64,000 nt of DNA from Amycolatopsis rubida (GTDB taxonomy: Bacteria; Actinomycetota; Actinomycetes; Mycobacteriales; Pseudonocardiaceae): contig NZ_FOWC01000002.1 in the NCBI RefSeq assembly GCF_900115345.1, forward strand, positions 744,001 through 808,000. Direction: 5' to 3'. The notes under the pieces are model-generated. The model made no database searches, was not told where the DNA came from, and was given only the letters and a program-made list of their open reading frames with translations. Of the stretch, positions 24,388 through 31,870 are shown piece after piece. The position numbers and the translations under genes were made by a program. The number at the start of each line of letters is the position of its first letter. Position 1 is the first letter of the stretch.

Positions 24388-24741
24388 ATGCGAATCGGGC
24401 AGCTTGCCGAACGCACCGGGACCAGCGAACGGCTCCTGCGGTACTACGAACGCCTCGGTCTGCTGACGGAGGACCGGCTGCCCAACGGCTACCGCGACTA
24501 GGCTCCGGCCGCCGAGCAGACCGTCCGGCAGATTCGCGCGTTGCTGGCGGCCGGGTTGCCGACCAGCATGATCAAGCGGATGCTGCCGTGCGCGGAAGCG
24601 GACGGTTCGTTGCGTCCGTGCCCGGGAGTACTGGGTGCGCTGCGCACTCACCTCGGCGAACTCGACCGCCGAGCGGAGGACATCGCGCAGGCGCGGCGGA
24701 CGCTCCGTGCGGCGATCGCGGCGACGGAGCACGCCACCTGA
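24388..24741 (+). pseudogene. merR-family regulator interrupted by a TAG codon
   Basis: The frame encodes a MerR-type HTH (IGQLAERTGTSERLLRYYERLGLL, then NGYRD) and stops at TAG (24499-24501), codon 38. It continues in the same frame as APAAEQTVRQIRALLAAGLP to a natural end at 24741. MerR proteins read NGYR-x-Y at this place, so TAG replaces a Tyr codon by one base. Full length would be 117 residues. It is divergent from the frameshifted amidohydrolase 96 bases away, and the pair looks like a decayed regulator-target module. A start at 24541 could make only a headless fragment. Confidence 0.8.
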
Positions 24742-25286
24742 ACTCACTCCCGCACCGCCCGGGCACACGAAATCCCGGCCAGCCGCGCTCCCTTCCACAC
24801 CTGACCTGGCCCGCTGCTCCCGCCGGAGCGGGAACCGCGCGGCGGTCCGCTTCTCGCGGGAAAACTGGTGCGGCACCGGCCGACCGAACGCCGCCTGGCC
24901 GGGTTTGGCGGCTTCACCCCTTACCGCGTGGGCGGGATAGGCGGCGCTCTCCCGGAACAGGACCTCTCTTTCGCCAGGCTCGCCGTCCCGCTGGCCGATC
25001 CTGACGGCACTCGCCGCGCAACAGGCCGCGAAACCCGAGCCACCGGTCAACGTGAGCAGCAGCAACGGAATGGCCGAATCCGCGTTGAGGTCTCGGCAGC
25101 TCGGCACCGGCGTGCCGGTGAGGCGAGTATCGAGTTCCAGCCGCTCCACCGCCATCCGCTTCGCATAACTGAACAACCGCGGCTCCTTGTGCCCGATGGC
25201 ATCCCGGACTGGCACGAAATCGCCGTCAGCGAAGAAGGGAGGAGCGCCCCCGGCTTCCACAATGCCAGGGAAAACCGGCCCCGCAG
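24742..25286. other. Gap between genes; possible unrecognised gene remnant on the minus strand
   Basis: No complete gene is seen. On the minus strand the frame just after the GNAT stop contains a protein-like stretch (FELTAGPVFPGIVEAGG, FFADGDFVPVRDAIGHKEP, FSYAKRMAVERLELDTRLTG), then loses coding character. It has no credible start and I recognise no family. Third-position GC is lower than in neighbouring genes. With the two pseudogenes next to it, this is best read as decayed DNA. Confidence 0.35.
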
Positions 25287-25802
25287 TCAGCTCGAAGGAG
25301 CCCCAGACGATGCGGCTCCCACCGTGACCCAGTACCGCCGAACCGGTCCGCGGCCGGTCTGGCGGACTTCCTCCAGCACTCCGCCCGCGCGTTCGATCGT
25401 CGTGGCGGAAGCCAGGTTTTCCTCCGCGCACACCAAGAGCACGCGAGCCAGGTCCATCCGCCGGGCTTCGGTCAGCATCTGGCGCAGTGCCCAGGAAGCG
25501 AGACCACGCCCGCGCGCCGACGGGCGGATGCCGAAGCCGAGGTGTCCGGCCCATCGGACATACTCGGCCGGTCCAGTGCGCAGGGCGATTCCGCCGAGCA
25601 CCTGTCCGTCCTCGACCAGCCAGCGGTATACGGCGCGGTCTCGCGCCAATGAGCCGACCCAGGCGGCGAAGCCAGCCGGAGAATCGACCTGATCCGACGC
25701 GGACAGGCCGAAACCGTCCTCGTGCAAACCCGGGCCCCATTCGCGATGCGCTTCCAGCCATGAGCGGTACAGACCGGCAGTGGGGGCCAGAAGTTCGGGC
25801 AT
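25287..25802 (-). CDS. GNAT-family N-acetyltransferase
   Basis: A 171-residue GNAT protein similar to RimJ/RimL-type and Bacillus YesJ-like acetyltransferases. LGFGIRPSARGRGLASWALRQML includes the acetyl-CoA loop RGRGLA, and CAEENLASATTIERAGGVLEEV is the conserved N-x-x-S segment. The substrate is unknown. ATG with CGGAGC upstream. It is followed downstream by decayed sequence and is not obviously part of an operon. Confidence 0.88.
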   Translation of the reverse strand: MPELLAPTAGLYRSWLEAHREWGPGLHEDGFGLSASDQVDSPAGFAAWVGSLARDRAVYRWLVEDGQVLGGIALRTGPAEYVRWAGHLGFGIRPSARGRGLASWALRQMLTEARRMDLARVLLVCAEENLASATTIERAGGVLEEVRQTGRGPVRRYWVTVGAASSGAPSS

Positions 25803-25855
25803 GCTCCGATGCTACCGGCCACCGGCGACGAAAAACCTGGCACAGCGAGAAAAAC

Positions 25856-26323
25856 TCAGGCACGACGCACCCCCAGCACGGGCTGTCCGCCGCGGCCGGA
25901 GTTGTACTGCGGAGACCACGGGAACCGGCCCGCCGAGTCGGCGTAGACCAGCTGCCTGGCTTCGATTCCCGTGCCGTAACAGCACACCGCGATATCCAGG
26001 TGTGCCGCGGGAGCACTGAGCTGGACGATCTCCAGTCGCGGCAACCGGGGCAGCAGCCACTGTTCCCCGGGCACCGGCGGGCCGGTGCACAGCGACTGTT
26101 CGGCCGCGGCGTTCAGCAACCGCATCGCACGGTGCGGCAGCAATCCGGTGACAATCAGCTCAGGCAGGCCCTGCACGGTCAGGCCCGCGGTGTAGGCCCA
26201 GGGCGGCCGGGAACCTGTTCCCAGCACGCCCTGGACGCACCAGCCGTTCTCCCTGATCTCGTCGAGCACCTCGATCAGGTACTGCTCCTCCGGTCTTTCC
26301 GGTTCCTCGCACCTCTGGCACAT
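25856..26323 (-). CDS. DUF4262 domain protein
   Basis: The 155-residue protein matches DUF4262: IRENGWCVQGVLGTGSRPPWAYTAGLT, GLPELIVTGL and the late SPQYNSG. An N-terminal CQRCEEPE could hold a metal. The family is widespread in actinobacteria and its biochemical function is unknown. ATG behind a strong GGAGGAGG. It is upstream of the GNAT gene on the same strand with a 53-base gap. Confidence 0.85.
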   Translation of the reverse strand: MCQRCEEPERPEEQYLIEVLDEIRENGWCVQGVLGTGSRPPWAYTAGLTVQGLPELIVTGLLPHRAMRLLNAAAEQSLCTGPPVPGEQWLLPRLPRLEIVQLSAPAAHLDIAVCCYGTGIEARQLVYADSAGRFPWSPQYNSGRGGQPVLGVRRA

Positions 26324-26342
26324 CGGCTCCTCCTCCCCTCGG

Positions 26343-26358
26343 GACCCGTCGGCGGGTC
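26343..26358. terminator. Short hairpin after the dehydrogenase operon
   Basis: GACCCG-TCGG-CGGGTC, a 6-bp stem with a four-base loop, lies 34 bases beyond the stop of the tartrate-dehydrogenase-like gene on the minus strand. Probable 3'-end hairpin; no U-tract. Confidence 0.4.
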
Positions 26359-26392
26359 AGGGAAGAGTCAACCGCGCGGCACCGACGAAAAA

Positions 26393-27448
26393 TCAGCGGA
26401 GCGAAGCGGCCACCGCGGTGCCGAGCGCGGTTGTGGTAGCGGTTCCGCCGAGGTCGGGGGTGAGCGTTTCGCCCGCGGCCAGCACCTCGTCGACAGAGGC
26501 GCGGATCGCTTGTGCGGCAACGGTTTCCCCGAGGTGCTCCAGCAGCATCGCCGCGGCGAGGATCTGGGCGACCGGGTTCGCGATGCCCTGTCCGGCGATG
26601 TCCGGAGCACTGCCGTGGACCGCCTCGAACATCGACGGAAACTCACCTGATGGGTTGATGTTTCCCGACGGCGCCATGCCCAGTCCGCCGGTGATCGCGG
26701 CCGCGAGGTCGCTCAGGATGTCGCCGAACAGGTTCGACGCCACCACCACGTCGAGCCGGTCCGGGGCCTGCACCATCCGCGCGGCGAGAGCGTCCACATG
26801 GCACTGTTCCGCGCGGACGTCCGGGTACCGCGCCGCCACCTCGGCGAAAATCTCGTCCCAGTAAGGCATCGAGTGGATCAGCCCGTTGGACTTGGTCGCC
26901 GAGGTCACGCGCCGGGAACGCGTGCGCGCGAGATCGAAGGCGTACCGGATGATCCGTTCCACCCCGACCCGGGTGAACACCGACTCCTGCAGCACGAACT
27001 CGTCCGGCCGCCCGGCGTTGTGCCGTCCGCCGATCTCCGAGTACTCGCCCTCGGAGTTCTCCCGGACGATCACCATTTCCAGCTCGTCGGCCTTCCGCCC
27101 GGCCAGCACCGAGGACGTCCCCGGAAGCAACCGGACCGGGCGCAGGTTGACGTACTGCTGGAACGCCCGCCGCAACGGGATCAGCAAGCCCCACAACGAA
27201 ACGTGGTCCGCGACGCCGGGGAAGCCGACCGCGCCGAGCAGGATGCCGTCGAAACCCGACAGCTGCTCGACCCCATCCTCCGGCATCATCGCGCCGCTCT
27301 TCGCGTACCGCTCGCAGCTCCAGTCGAATTCGGTCCACTCCAGGGAGAATCCGTACTTCGCCGCGGCCGCGTCGAGGACCCGGCGCGCCTCGATCGTGAC
27401 GTCGACCCCGATCCCGTCGCCGGGGATGCTCGCAATCCGGTGTGTCAC
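26393..27448 (-). CDS. Tartrate/D-malate dehydrogenase (decarboxylating), isocitrate/isopropylmalate family
   Basis: A 351-residue beta-decarboxylating dehydrogenase. IPGDGIGVDVT at the N-terminus, DHVSLWGLLIPLRRAFQQYVNLRP (the TtuC/DmlA-specific loop), RENSEGEYSEIGG, the catalytic Tyr-Lys region and DILSDLAAAITGGLGMAPSGNI are all present. LWGLLIPLRR separates it from leuB-type enzymes. Expected reaction: NAD-dependent oxidation and decarboxylation of D-malate or tartrate to pyruvate or glycerate. GTG start overlaps the aldehyde dehydrogenase stop by four bases, so it is coupled to that gene under the palindrome at 28953. Confidence 0.88.
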   Translation of the reverse strand: MTHRIASIPGDGIGVDVTIEARRVLDAAAAKYGFSLEWTEFDWSCERYAKSGAMMPEDGVEQLSGFDGILLGAVGFPGVADHVSLWGLLIPLRRAFQQYVNLRPVRLLPGTSSVLAGRKADELEMVIVRENSEGEYSEIGGRHNAGRPDEFVLQESVFTRVGVERIIRYAFDLARTRSRRVTSATKSNGLIHSMPYWDEIFAEVAARYPDVRAEQCHVDALAARMVQAPDRLDVVVASNLFGDILSDLAAAITGGLGMAPSGNINPSGEFPSMFEAVHGSAPDIAGQGIANPVAQILAAAMLLEHLGETVAAQAIRASVDEVLAAGETLTPDLGGTATTTALGTAVAASLR

Positions 27449-28908
27449 AGGCTCACCGCGATGTACTTGGTCTCCAGGAACTCGTCGATGCCGACCGTGC
27501 CGCCCTCGCGGCCGAGGCCGGACTGCTTGACGCCGCCGAACGGAGCCGCCGGGTTGGACACGATGCCCTGGTTGAGGCCGATCATCCCGGCCTCCAAGCG
27601 TTCCGACACCCGCAGCGCGCGCTTCAGGTCGCTGGTGAACAGGTAGGACACCAGGCCGAATTCGGTGTCGTTGGCCTTCTCGACCGCCTCGTCCTCGGTG
27701 TCGAACGGGGTGATCGGCGCCACCGGGCCGAAGATTTCCTCGCTGGCCAGCCGGGCGTCCACCGGAACGTCCGTGAGCACGGTGGCCGGGTAGAAGTGCC
27801 CAGGACCGTCGACGCGTGAGCCGCCGGTGAGCACCCGCGCACCCCGGTCTGTGGCGTCCTTGACCAGCTCGGTCACCTTCTTCACCGCGGCCTCGTCGAT
27901 GAGCGGGCCGACCACGACGCCTTCGTCGGTGCCGCGGCCCATCGGCAGCGCCTGCATCCGCTCGGTGAGCCGGCGGGAGAACTCCTCGGCGACACCGCGC
28001 TGCACGTAGAACCGGTTGGCCGCGGTGCACGCCTCGCCGATGTTGCGCATCTTGGCCTGCATCGCGCCCTCGACCGCGGCGTCCAGATCCGCGTCGTCGA
28101 ACACGACGAACGGCGCGTTGCCGCCCAGTTCCATCGACGTGCGCAGCACCTTCTCCGCGCACTGCTCCAGCAGCTTGCGCCCGACCCCGGTCGAGCCGGT
28201 GAAGGACAGCTTGCGCGCGCGTCCGTCGCGGATCAGCGGCTCCATCACGCCGCCCGCGTCCTTGGTGGTGACGACGTTCAGCACGCCTTCGGGCAGCCCG
28301 GCGTCGGCGAGGATCTGGGCGAGCGCGAGCATCGACAGCGGCGTCTGCGCGGCGGGCTTGATCACCATCGTGCAGCCCGCGGCGACGGCCGGGCCGATCT
28401 TGCGCGTGCCCATCGCCATCGGGAAGTTCCACGGCGTGATGAGCAGCGTCGGACCGACCGGCTGGCGCGCGATCAGGAACCGGCCCGAACCGTTCGGGGC
28501 CACCGCGTAGCCGCCGTCGATCCGCACCGCTTCCTCGGCGAACCAGCGGAAGAACTCGGCGGCGTAAGTGATTTCCCCGGCGGCCTCGGCCAGCGGCTTG
28601 CCCATTTCCAGGGTCATCAGCAGCGCCAGCTCGTCTCGGCGCTCGATGAGCTTGTCGTACGCGCGGCGCAGGATCTCGCCGCGCTCCCGAGGGGCCACCG
28701 CGGCCCAGTCAGCTTGCGCCGCGACGGCCGCGTCGAGCGCCGCGAGACCGTCTTCCGGTGCGGCGTCCGCGACCTGGCACAGCACCTCGCCGGTGGAGGG
28801 GTCCTGCACGTCGAAGGTCTTCCCGCTGCGCGCGGCGACCCACTTGCCGCCGATGAAGAGTTCCTTGCCGACCGCGTCCACGACGCCGTTCTCGGTGATC
28901 CCGCTCAT
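27445..28908 (-). CDS. NAD(P)-dependent succinate-semialdehyde-type aldehyde dehydrogenase
   Basis: The 487-residue protein is a full aldehyde dehydrogenase: NAD-binding WNFPMAMGTRKIGPAVAAGCT and FTGSTGVGRKL, general base E260 in MELGGNAPF, nucleophile C294 in GEACTAANRFYV, and a C-terminal PFGGVKQSGLGREGG. These features match GabD/succinate semialdehyde dehydrogenases. It probably oxidises the semialdehyde formed by the divergent aminotransferase at 29002. ATG start; a GntR-type palindrome lies 44 bases upstream in the shared promoter. Confidence 0.9.
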   Translation of the reverse strand: MSGITENGVVDAVGKELFIGGKWVAARSGKTFDVQDPSTGEVLCQVADAAPEDGLAALDAAVAAQADWAAVAPRERGEILRRAYDKLIERRDELALLMTLEMGKPLAEAAGEITYAAEFFRWFAEEAVRIDGGYAVAPNGSGRFLIARQPVGPTLLITPWNFPMAMGTRKIGPAVAAGCTMVIKPAAQTPLSMLALAQILADAGLPEGVLNVVTTKDAGGVMEPLIRDGRARKLSFTGSTGVGRKLLEQCAEKVLRTSMELGGNAPFVVFDDADLDAAVEGAMQAKMRNIGEACTAANRFYVQRGVAEEFSRRLTERMQALPMGRGTDEGVVVGPLIDEAAVKKVTELVKDATDRGARVLTGGSRVDGPGHFYPATVLTDVPVDARLASEEIFGPVAPITPFDTEDEAVEKANDTEFGLVSYLFTSDLKRALRVSERLEAGMIGLNQGIVSNPAAPFGGVKQSGLGREGGTVGIDEFLETKYIAVSL

Positions 28909-28952
28909 CCAGGTTGCTCCTGTTCCTGTTGTCCCGAACTCATGCTATGGAT

Positions 28953-28964
28953 ATTGTCAACAAT
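28953..28964. promoter_or_regulatory. GntR-type operator, copy 3 (ATTGT-CA-ACAAT)
   Basis: The same 12 bases as at 21134, in the 93-base divergent promoter of the aldehyde dehydrogenase and aminotransferase genes, followed by an extra half-site TCGACAA. It links this gene pair with the regulator at 22724, more than 5 kb away. Confidence 0.75.
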
Positions 28965-29001
28965 CGACAACCGTCTCCACCCGCATCCAGGAGGGCGCCG
29001 C

Positions 29002-30258
29002 ATGGCCCAGCTTTCCCCGCTGCTCAAGCAGGCAACGCCCGTCGTCGTCGACCACGGTGAAGGGGTTTACCTCTACGACGTGGACGGGAAACGTCATCTC
29101 GACTTCACCGCGGGCATCGGGGTGACCAGCACCGGGCACTGTCACCCGCGCGTGGTCGAAGCCGCGCGCGAGCAGATCGGCAAGCTCGTGCACGGCCAGT
29201 ACACGACGGTGATGCACCAGCCGCTGCTCGAACTGACCCGCAAGCTCGGCGAGGTGCTGCCGTCCGGGCTCGATTCGCTCTTCTACGCCAACTCGGGCAG
29301 CGAAGCTGTCGAGGCCGCGCTGCGGCTGGCCCGGCAGGCGACCAAGCGGCCGAATGTCATCGTGTTCCAGGGCGGCTTCCACGGCCGCACGGTCGCCGCG
29401 GCGGCCATGACCACCTCCGGCACGCGGTTCAGCGCGGGCATCTCGCCGCTGATGTCCGGCGTGCACGTCGCGCCGTTCCCGTACGCCTACCACTACGGCT
29501 GGGACGAGGAGACGGCGACGAAGTTCGCCCTGCGCGAGCTCGACTACCTCTTCCAGACAGTCTCCGCGCCGAACGAGACGGCAGCGTTCTTCATCGAGCC
29601 GGTGCTCGGCGAGGGCGGCTACGTCCCCGCGAACACCGCGTTCATGGCCGGGCTGCGCGAGCGCGCCGACCGGCACGGGATCCTGCTGGTGCTCGACGAG
29701 GTGCAGGCCGGGTTCGGCCGCACCGGCAAGTTCTGGGGCCACGACCACTTCGACGTCCACCCGGACGTCGTGCTGATCGCGAAGGGTCTCGCGAGCGGCT
29801 TCCCGCTGTCGGGCATCGCCGCTTCGGAAGAGCTGATGGCGAAGGCGTACCCGGGCTCGCAGGGCGGCACGTACGGCGGCAACGCAGTGTCGTGCGCGGC
29901 GGCTATCGCGACGCTCGACGTCATTCAGGACGAAGGCTTGGTCGAGAACGCCGCGGAGCGTGGCCGTCAGCTTCTCGAGGGCGCGCGCGTCATCGCGGAC
30001 AAGACGCCGGCTATCGGCGACGTACGCGGTCTCGGGCTCCTCGTGGGCACTGAGTTCACTACAGCGGACGGCGAACCGGACACGGCCACCGCGCAGGCCG
30101 CGCAGCAGGCAGCCGCGAAGAGCGGACTGCTGTTGCTCACCTGTGGGGCGTACTCGAACGTCGTGCGCATGGTGCCGCCTCTGGTCGTCAACGCGGAACA
30201 GGTCGACGACGCGCTGCGTATCTGGGGCGAGGTCGTCACTTCGGTCACGGGGAGCTGA
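29002..30258 (+). CDS. Class III aminotransferase (4-aminobutyrate/acetylornithine type)
   Basis: A 418-residue PLP enzyme: YLYDVDGKRHLDFTAGIGVTS, NSGSEAVEAALRLAR, cofactor Asp D232 in LVLDEVQAGFGRTG and Schiff-base Lys K261 in LIAKGLASG. The dehydrogenase opposite makes a GABA-like transamination/oxidation pair plausible, but the amino donor is not certain. ATG behind CAGGAGGG. It is followed by the DUF3830 gene after three bases. Shares the divergent, GntR-palindrome promoter. Confidence 0.9.
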   Translation: MAQLSPLLKQATPVVVDHGEGVYLYDVDGKRHLDFTAGIGVTSTGHCHPRVVEAAREQIGKLVHGQYTTVMHQPLLELTRKLGEVLPSGLDSLFYANSGSEAVEAALRLARQATKRPNVIVFQGGFHGRTVAAAAMTTSGTRFSAGISPLMSGVHVAPFPYAYHYGWDEETATKFALRELDYLFQTVSAPNETAAFFIEPVLGEGGYVPANTAFMAGLRERADRHGILLVLDEVQAGFGRTGKFWGHDHFDVHPDVVLIAKGLASGFPLSGIAASEELMAKAYPGSQGGTYGGNAVSCAAAIATLDVIQDEGLVENAAERGRQLLEGARVIADKTPAIGDVRGLGLLVGTEFTTADGEPDTATAQAAQQAAAKSGLLLLTCGAYSNVVRMVPPLVVNAEQVDDALRIWGEVVTSVTGS

Positions 30259-30261
30259 GGC

Positions 30262-30762
30262 ATGGCGCGTTACATCACCATCAGCCTCGACAAGCGCGGC
30301 GTCACCTGTCGCGCCCGGCTGCTCGACGACGAAGCACCGCGCACCTGCAAGGCGGTGTGGGACGCACTGCCGCAGAGCGGTTCGGCCTACCACGCGAAGT
30401 ACGCGCGCAACGAGGTCTACACGCTCGTGCCGCCCTTCGCGGAGCCTAAGCCGGGCCGTGAGAATCCGACGATCACCCCGATTCCGGGCGATGTCGTCTA
30501 CTTCGGATTCGAGGCGTGGGAAATCGGCAATCCAGCGTACGGCTACGACGACGGCAGCGAGGCGCACAGCGACCAGGGTGCCACGGATCTCGCGATTTTC
30601 TACGGCCGCAACAACCTGCTGATCAACGGCGACGCGGGCTGGGTGCCCGGCAACGTGTTCGCGACGATCGAAGAAGGCCTGTCCGAGATGGCCGCGGCCG
30701 CGCAGGACCTGTGGCTGCGCGGCGTGGAAGGCGAGACGCTGTCGTTCGCGCGAGCTGACTGA
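30262..30762 (+). CDS. DUF3830 family protein (cyclophilin-like fold)
   Basis: The 166-residue cytosolic protein matches DUF3830, a family with a cyclophilin-like beta-barrel: VTCRARLLDDEAPRTCKAVWDALP near the start, then AYHAKYARNEVY, PGDVVYFGFEAWEIGNPAYG, and DLAIFYGRNNLLINGD-WVPGNVFATI. It is probably an enzyme or binding protein acting on a small amide or acid; the family often travels with amidases and isomerase-like enzymes. Starts three bases after the aminotransferase stop, so co-transcribed and presumably part of the same pathway. Confidence 0.85.
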   Translation: MARYITISLDKRGVTCRARLLDDEAPRTCKAVWDALPQSGSAYHAKYARNEVYTLVPPFAEPKPGRENPTITPIPGDVVYFGFEAWEIGNPAYGYDDGSEAHSDQGATDLAIFYGRNNLLINGDAGWVPGNVFATIEEGLSEMAAAAQDLWLRGVEGETLSFARAD

Positions 30763-30790
30763 CGGGTCGTCCGACGGCGACGTGCAGGTG

Positions 30791-30840
30791 GGCTCGTGAG
30801 TGTTGATCACAATTCTCACCGTGATCAACACTCACGAGCC
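30791..30840. repeat. Palindromic repeat, family 2, perfect copy
   Basis: GGCTCGTGAGTGTTGATCAC (30791-30810) and its exact complement (30821-30840) around AATTCTCACC: a perfect 20-bp stem 28 bases after the DUF3830 stop. Other copies at 34825 and 46217. Confidence 0.8.
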
Positions 30841-30924
30841 CCCGGATTAGCCGCGCGCCGCTCGGTTGCGCATGGCTCGCCAAGGCAGCGCCCAGCACCG
30901 GCCGACGAGACGGGTCGCCGGACT

Positions 30925-30999
30925 CCGCCCCCGCGAAGCCCGCCCGGCACCGCCCCCGCGAAGCCCGCCCGGCACCGCCCCCGCGAAGCCCGCCCGGCA
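30925..30999. repeat. Tandem repeat, 25 bp x 3
   Basis: Three identical head-to-tail copies of a 25-base unit (CCGCCCCCGCGAAGCCCGCC plus CGGCA) at 30925, 30950 and 30975, then a diverged partial unit. Non-coding on inspection; GC-only composition keeps frames open. Confidence 0.85.
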
Positions 31000-31013
31000 C
31001 CGTCCCCGCCGAG

Positions 31014-31066
31014 TCCGTGAGGGGCCCTTCGCGGGGATCAGATTCCCGCGAAGGGCCCCTCACGGA
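31014..31066. repeat. Palindromic repeat, family 1, long copy
   Basis: A perfect 22-bp stem (TCCGTGAGGGGCCCTTCGC plus GGG, 31014-31035; complement 31045-31066) closes the loop GATCAGATT. The loop and ends match the copy at 425. It abuts the 25-base tandem repeat. Confidence 0.8.
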
Positions 31067-31582
31067 CTTCCGCATCGTGCGCCGGATCCACCGGCAGGGC
31101 AGATCCCTCGCGCACCGCCGACCCCGCACCCACTGCCGAGAAAACCCCATCGGGCCAGATTGTTCCTCCGGAGTGAAGCCGGGTTAACCCTCCGCGATCA
31201 TGAACTCGGCCCGATATTCGCTGCCGGACAAGGGATCCAGCCCCCGCTGATCACCCGGCGGTGTGAACCTCGGCAACTCACCAATCGTGGCCTCACATTC
31301 ACCGGTTCGAGGGGCCGCGCCGCCCGGTTGCCGCAGTGCGCGTCTGCTACCCAGGGTGATCGGAGCCGGGGTTCGCTACGAACCGTGGCGAAGAGTCCAC
31401 AGTGCACCCCCGGCGACAAACCCGAAAGCCTTACATGTTTAACATGGGAAGATTCTCCGGCCGCCGATCCCTTGCCAGCACAGGGAAACCCGCGTTTTGA
31501 CACCGCGAGCGGGCCGGTGGAAATCTGCGTTGGCTCCTCGCGAGAGCACCAAGTAAGAACAATCCGAACAAGGAGCCCCTCA
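31067..31582 (+). other. Long leader region of the micro-peptide gene
   Basis: No protein gene is visible. GC content drops toward 31380-31580. A palindrome CATGTTTAACATG (31434-31446) could be an operator, and TTGACA at 31497-31502 resembles a -35 box about 85 bases before the peptide start, although no clear -10 follows. I checked for known riboswitch or tRNA patterns and recognised none. Confidence 0.4.
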
Positions 31583-31675
31583 ATGCAGATGTTCACCCAG
31601 CACGTGCACCACGGCCACGACCTGATCTCGGGTCTGCTCGCGCACCTGGCGCACGTGCTCGGCTGGCTCGTCTGA
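31583..31675 (+). CDS. Histidine-rich 30-residue peptide
   Basis: AAGGAG eight bases before the ATG, a short open frame and a proper terminator downstream make this a likely expressed gene although it is only 30 codons. The product begins MQMFTQHVHHGHD and continues ISGLLAHLAHVLGWLV. Six histidines lie in the chain, four of them at QHVHHGH, and the second half is an amphipathic or membrane-seeking helix. It could be a metal-binding or membrane-active peptide, a toxin of a type-I system, or a leader peptide. I know no named family. No modification enzymes are adjacent, so a RiPP precursor is unlikely. Confidence 0.6.
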   Translation: MQMFTQHVHHGHDLISGLLAHLAHVLGWLV

Positions 31676-31749
31676 CCGGCACCGAGGATTAACCCAGGGG
31701 CCGGCCTGTTGGCGCGGGCCGGTCCCTGCTTGGGTTCTCTCCCCTTCCT

Positions 31750-31775
31750 GGCCACGCGCGCGGCGTGGCCTTTTT
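31750..31775 (+). terminator. Intrinsic terminator after the micro-peptide
   Basis: GGCCACGC-GCGCG-GCGTGGCC followed directly by TTTTT: a textbook stem and U-tract, rare in this window. A second GC-rich hairpin (about 31696-31730) precedes it. Confidence 0.85.
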
Positions 31776-31870
31776 CGTGCCCGCGTCGGCTAACGTGAAA
31801 ACTATTCATGGCCAGCCTCGTGCCAGAACAGCTAGGCTTCGGCCACGAGGCACGCGCACGAGGGAGTGGC

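Noticed and set aside
23947..26016. A 689-codon minus-strand frame
   Set aside because: Only its last part is protein-like (amidohydrolase N-terminus). The rest runs through the merR, gap and GNAT regions in the wrong frame.
31290..31320. tRNA-like GGTTCGA segment
   Set aside because: No acceptor stem or anticodon arm can be drawn around it.
31583..31675. RiPP precursor peptide
   Set aside because: No modifying enzyme, protease or exporter gene lies next to it, and there is no Cys/Ser/Thr-rich core.
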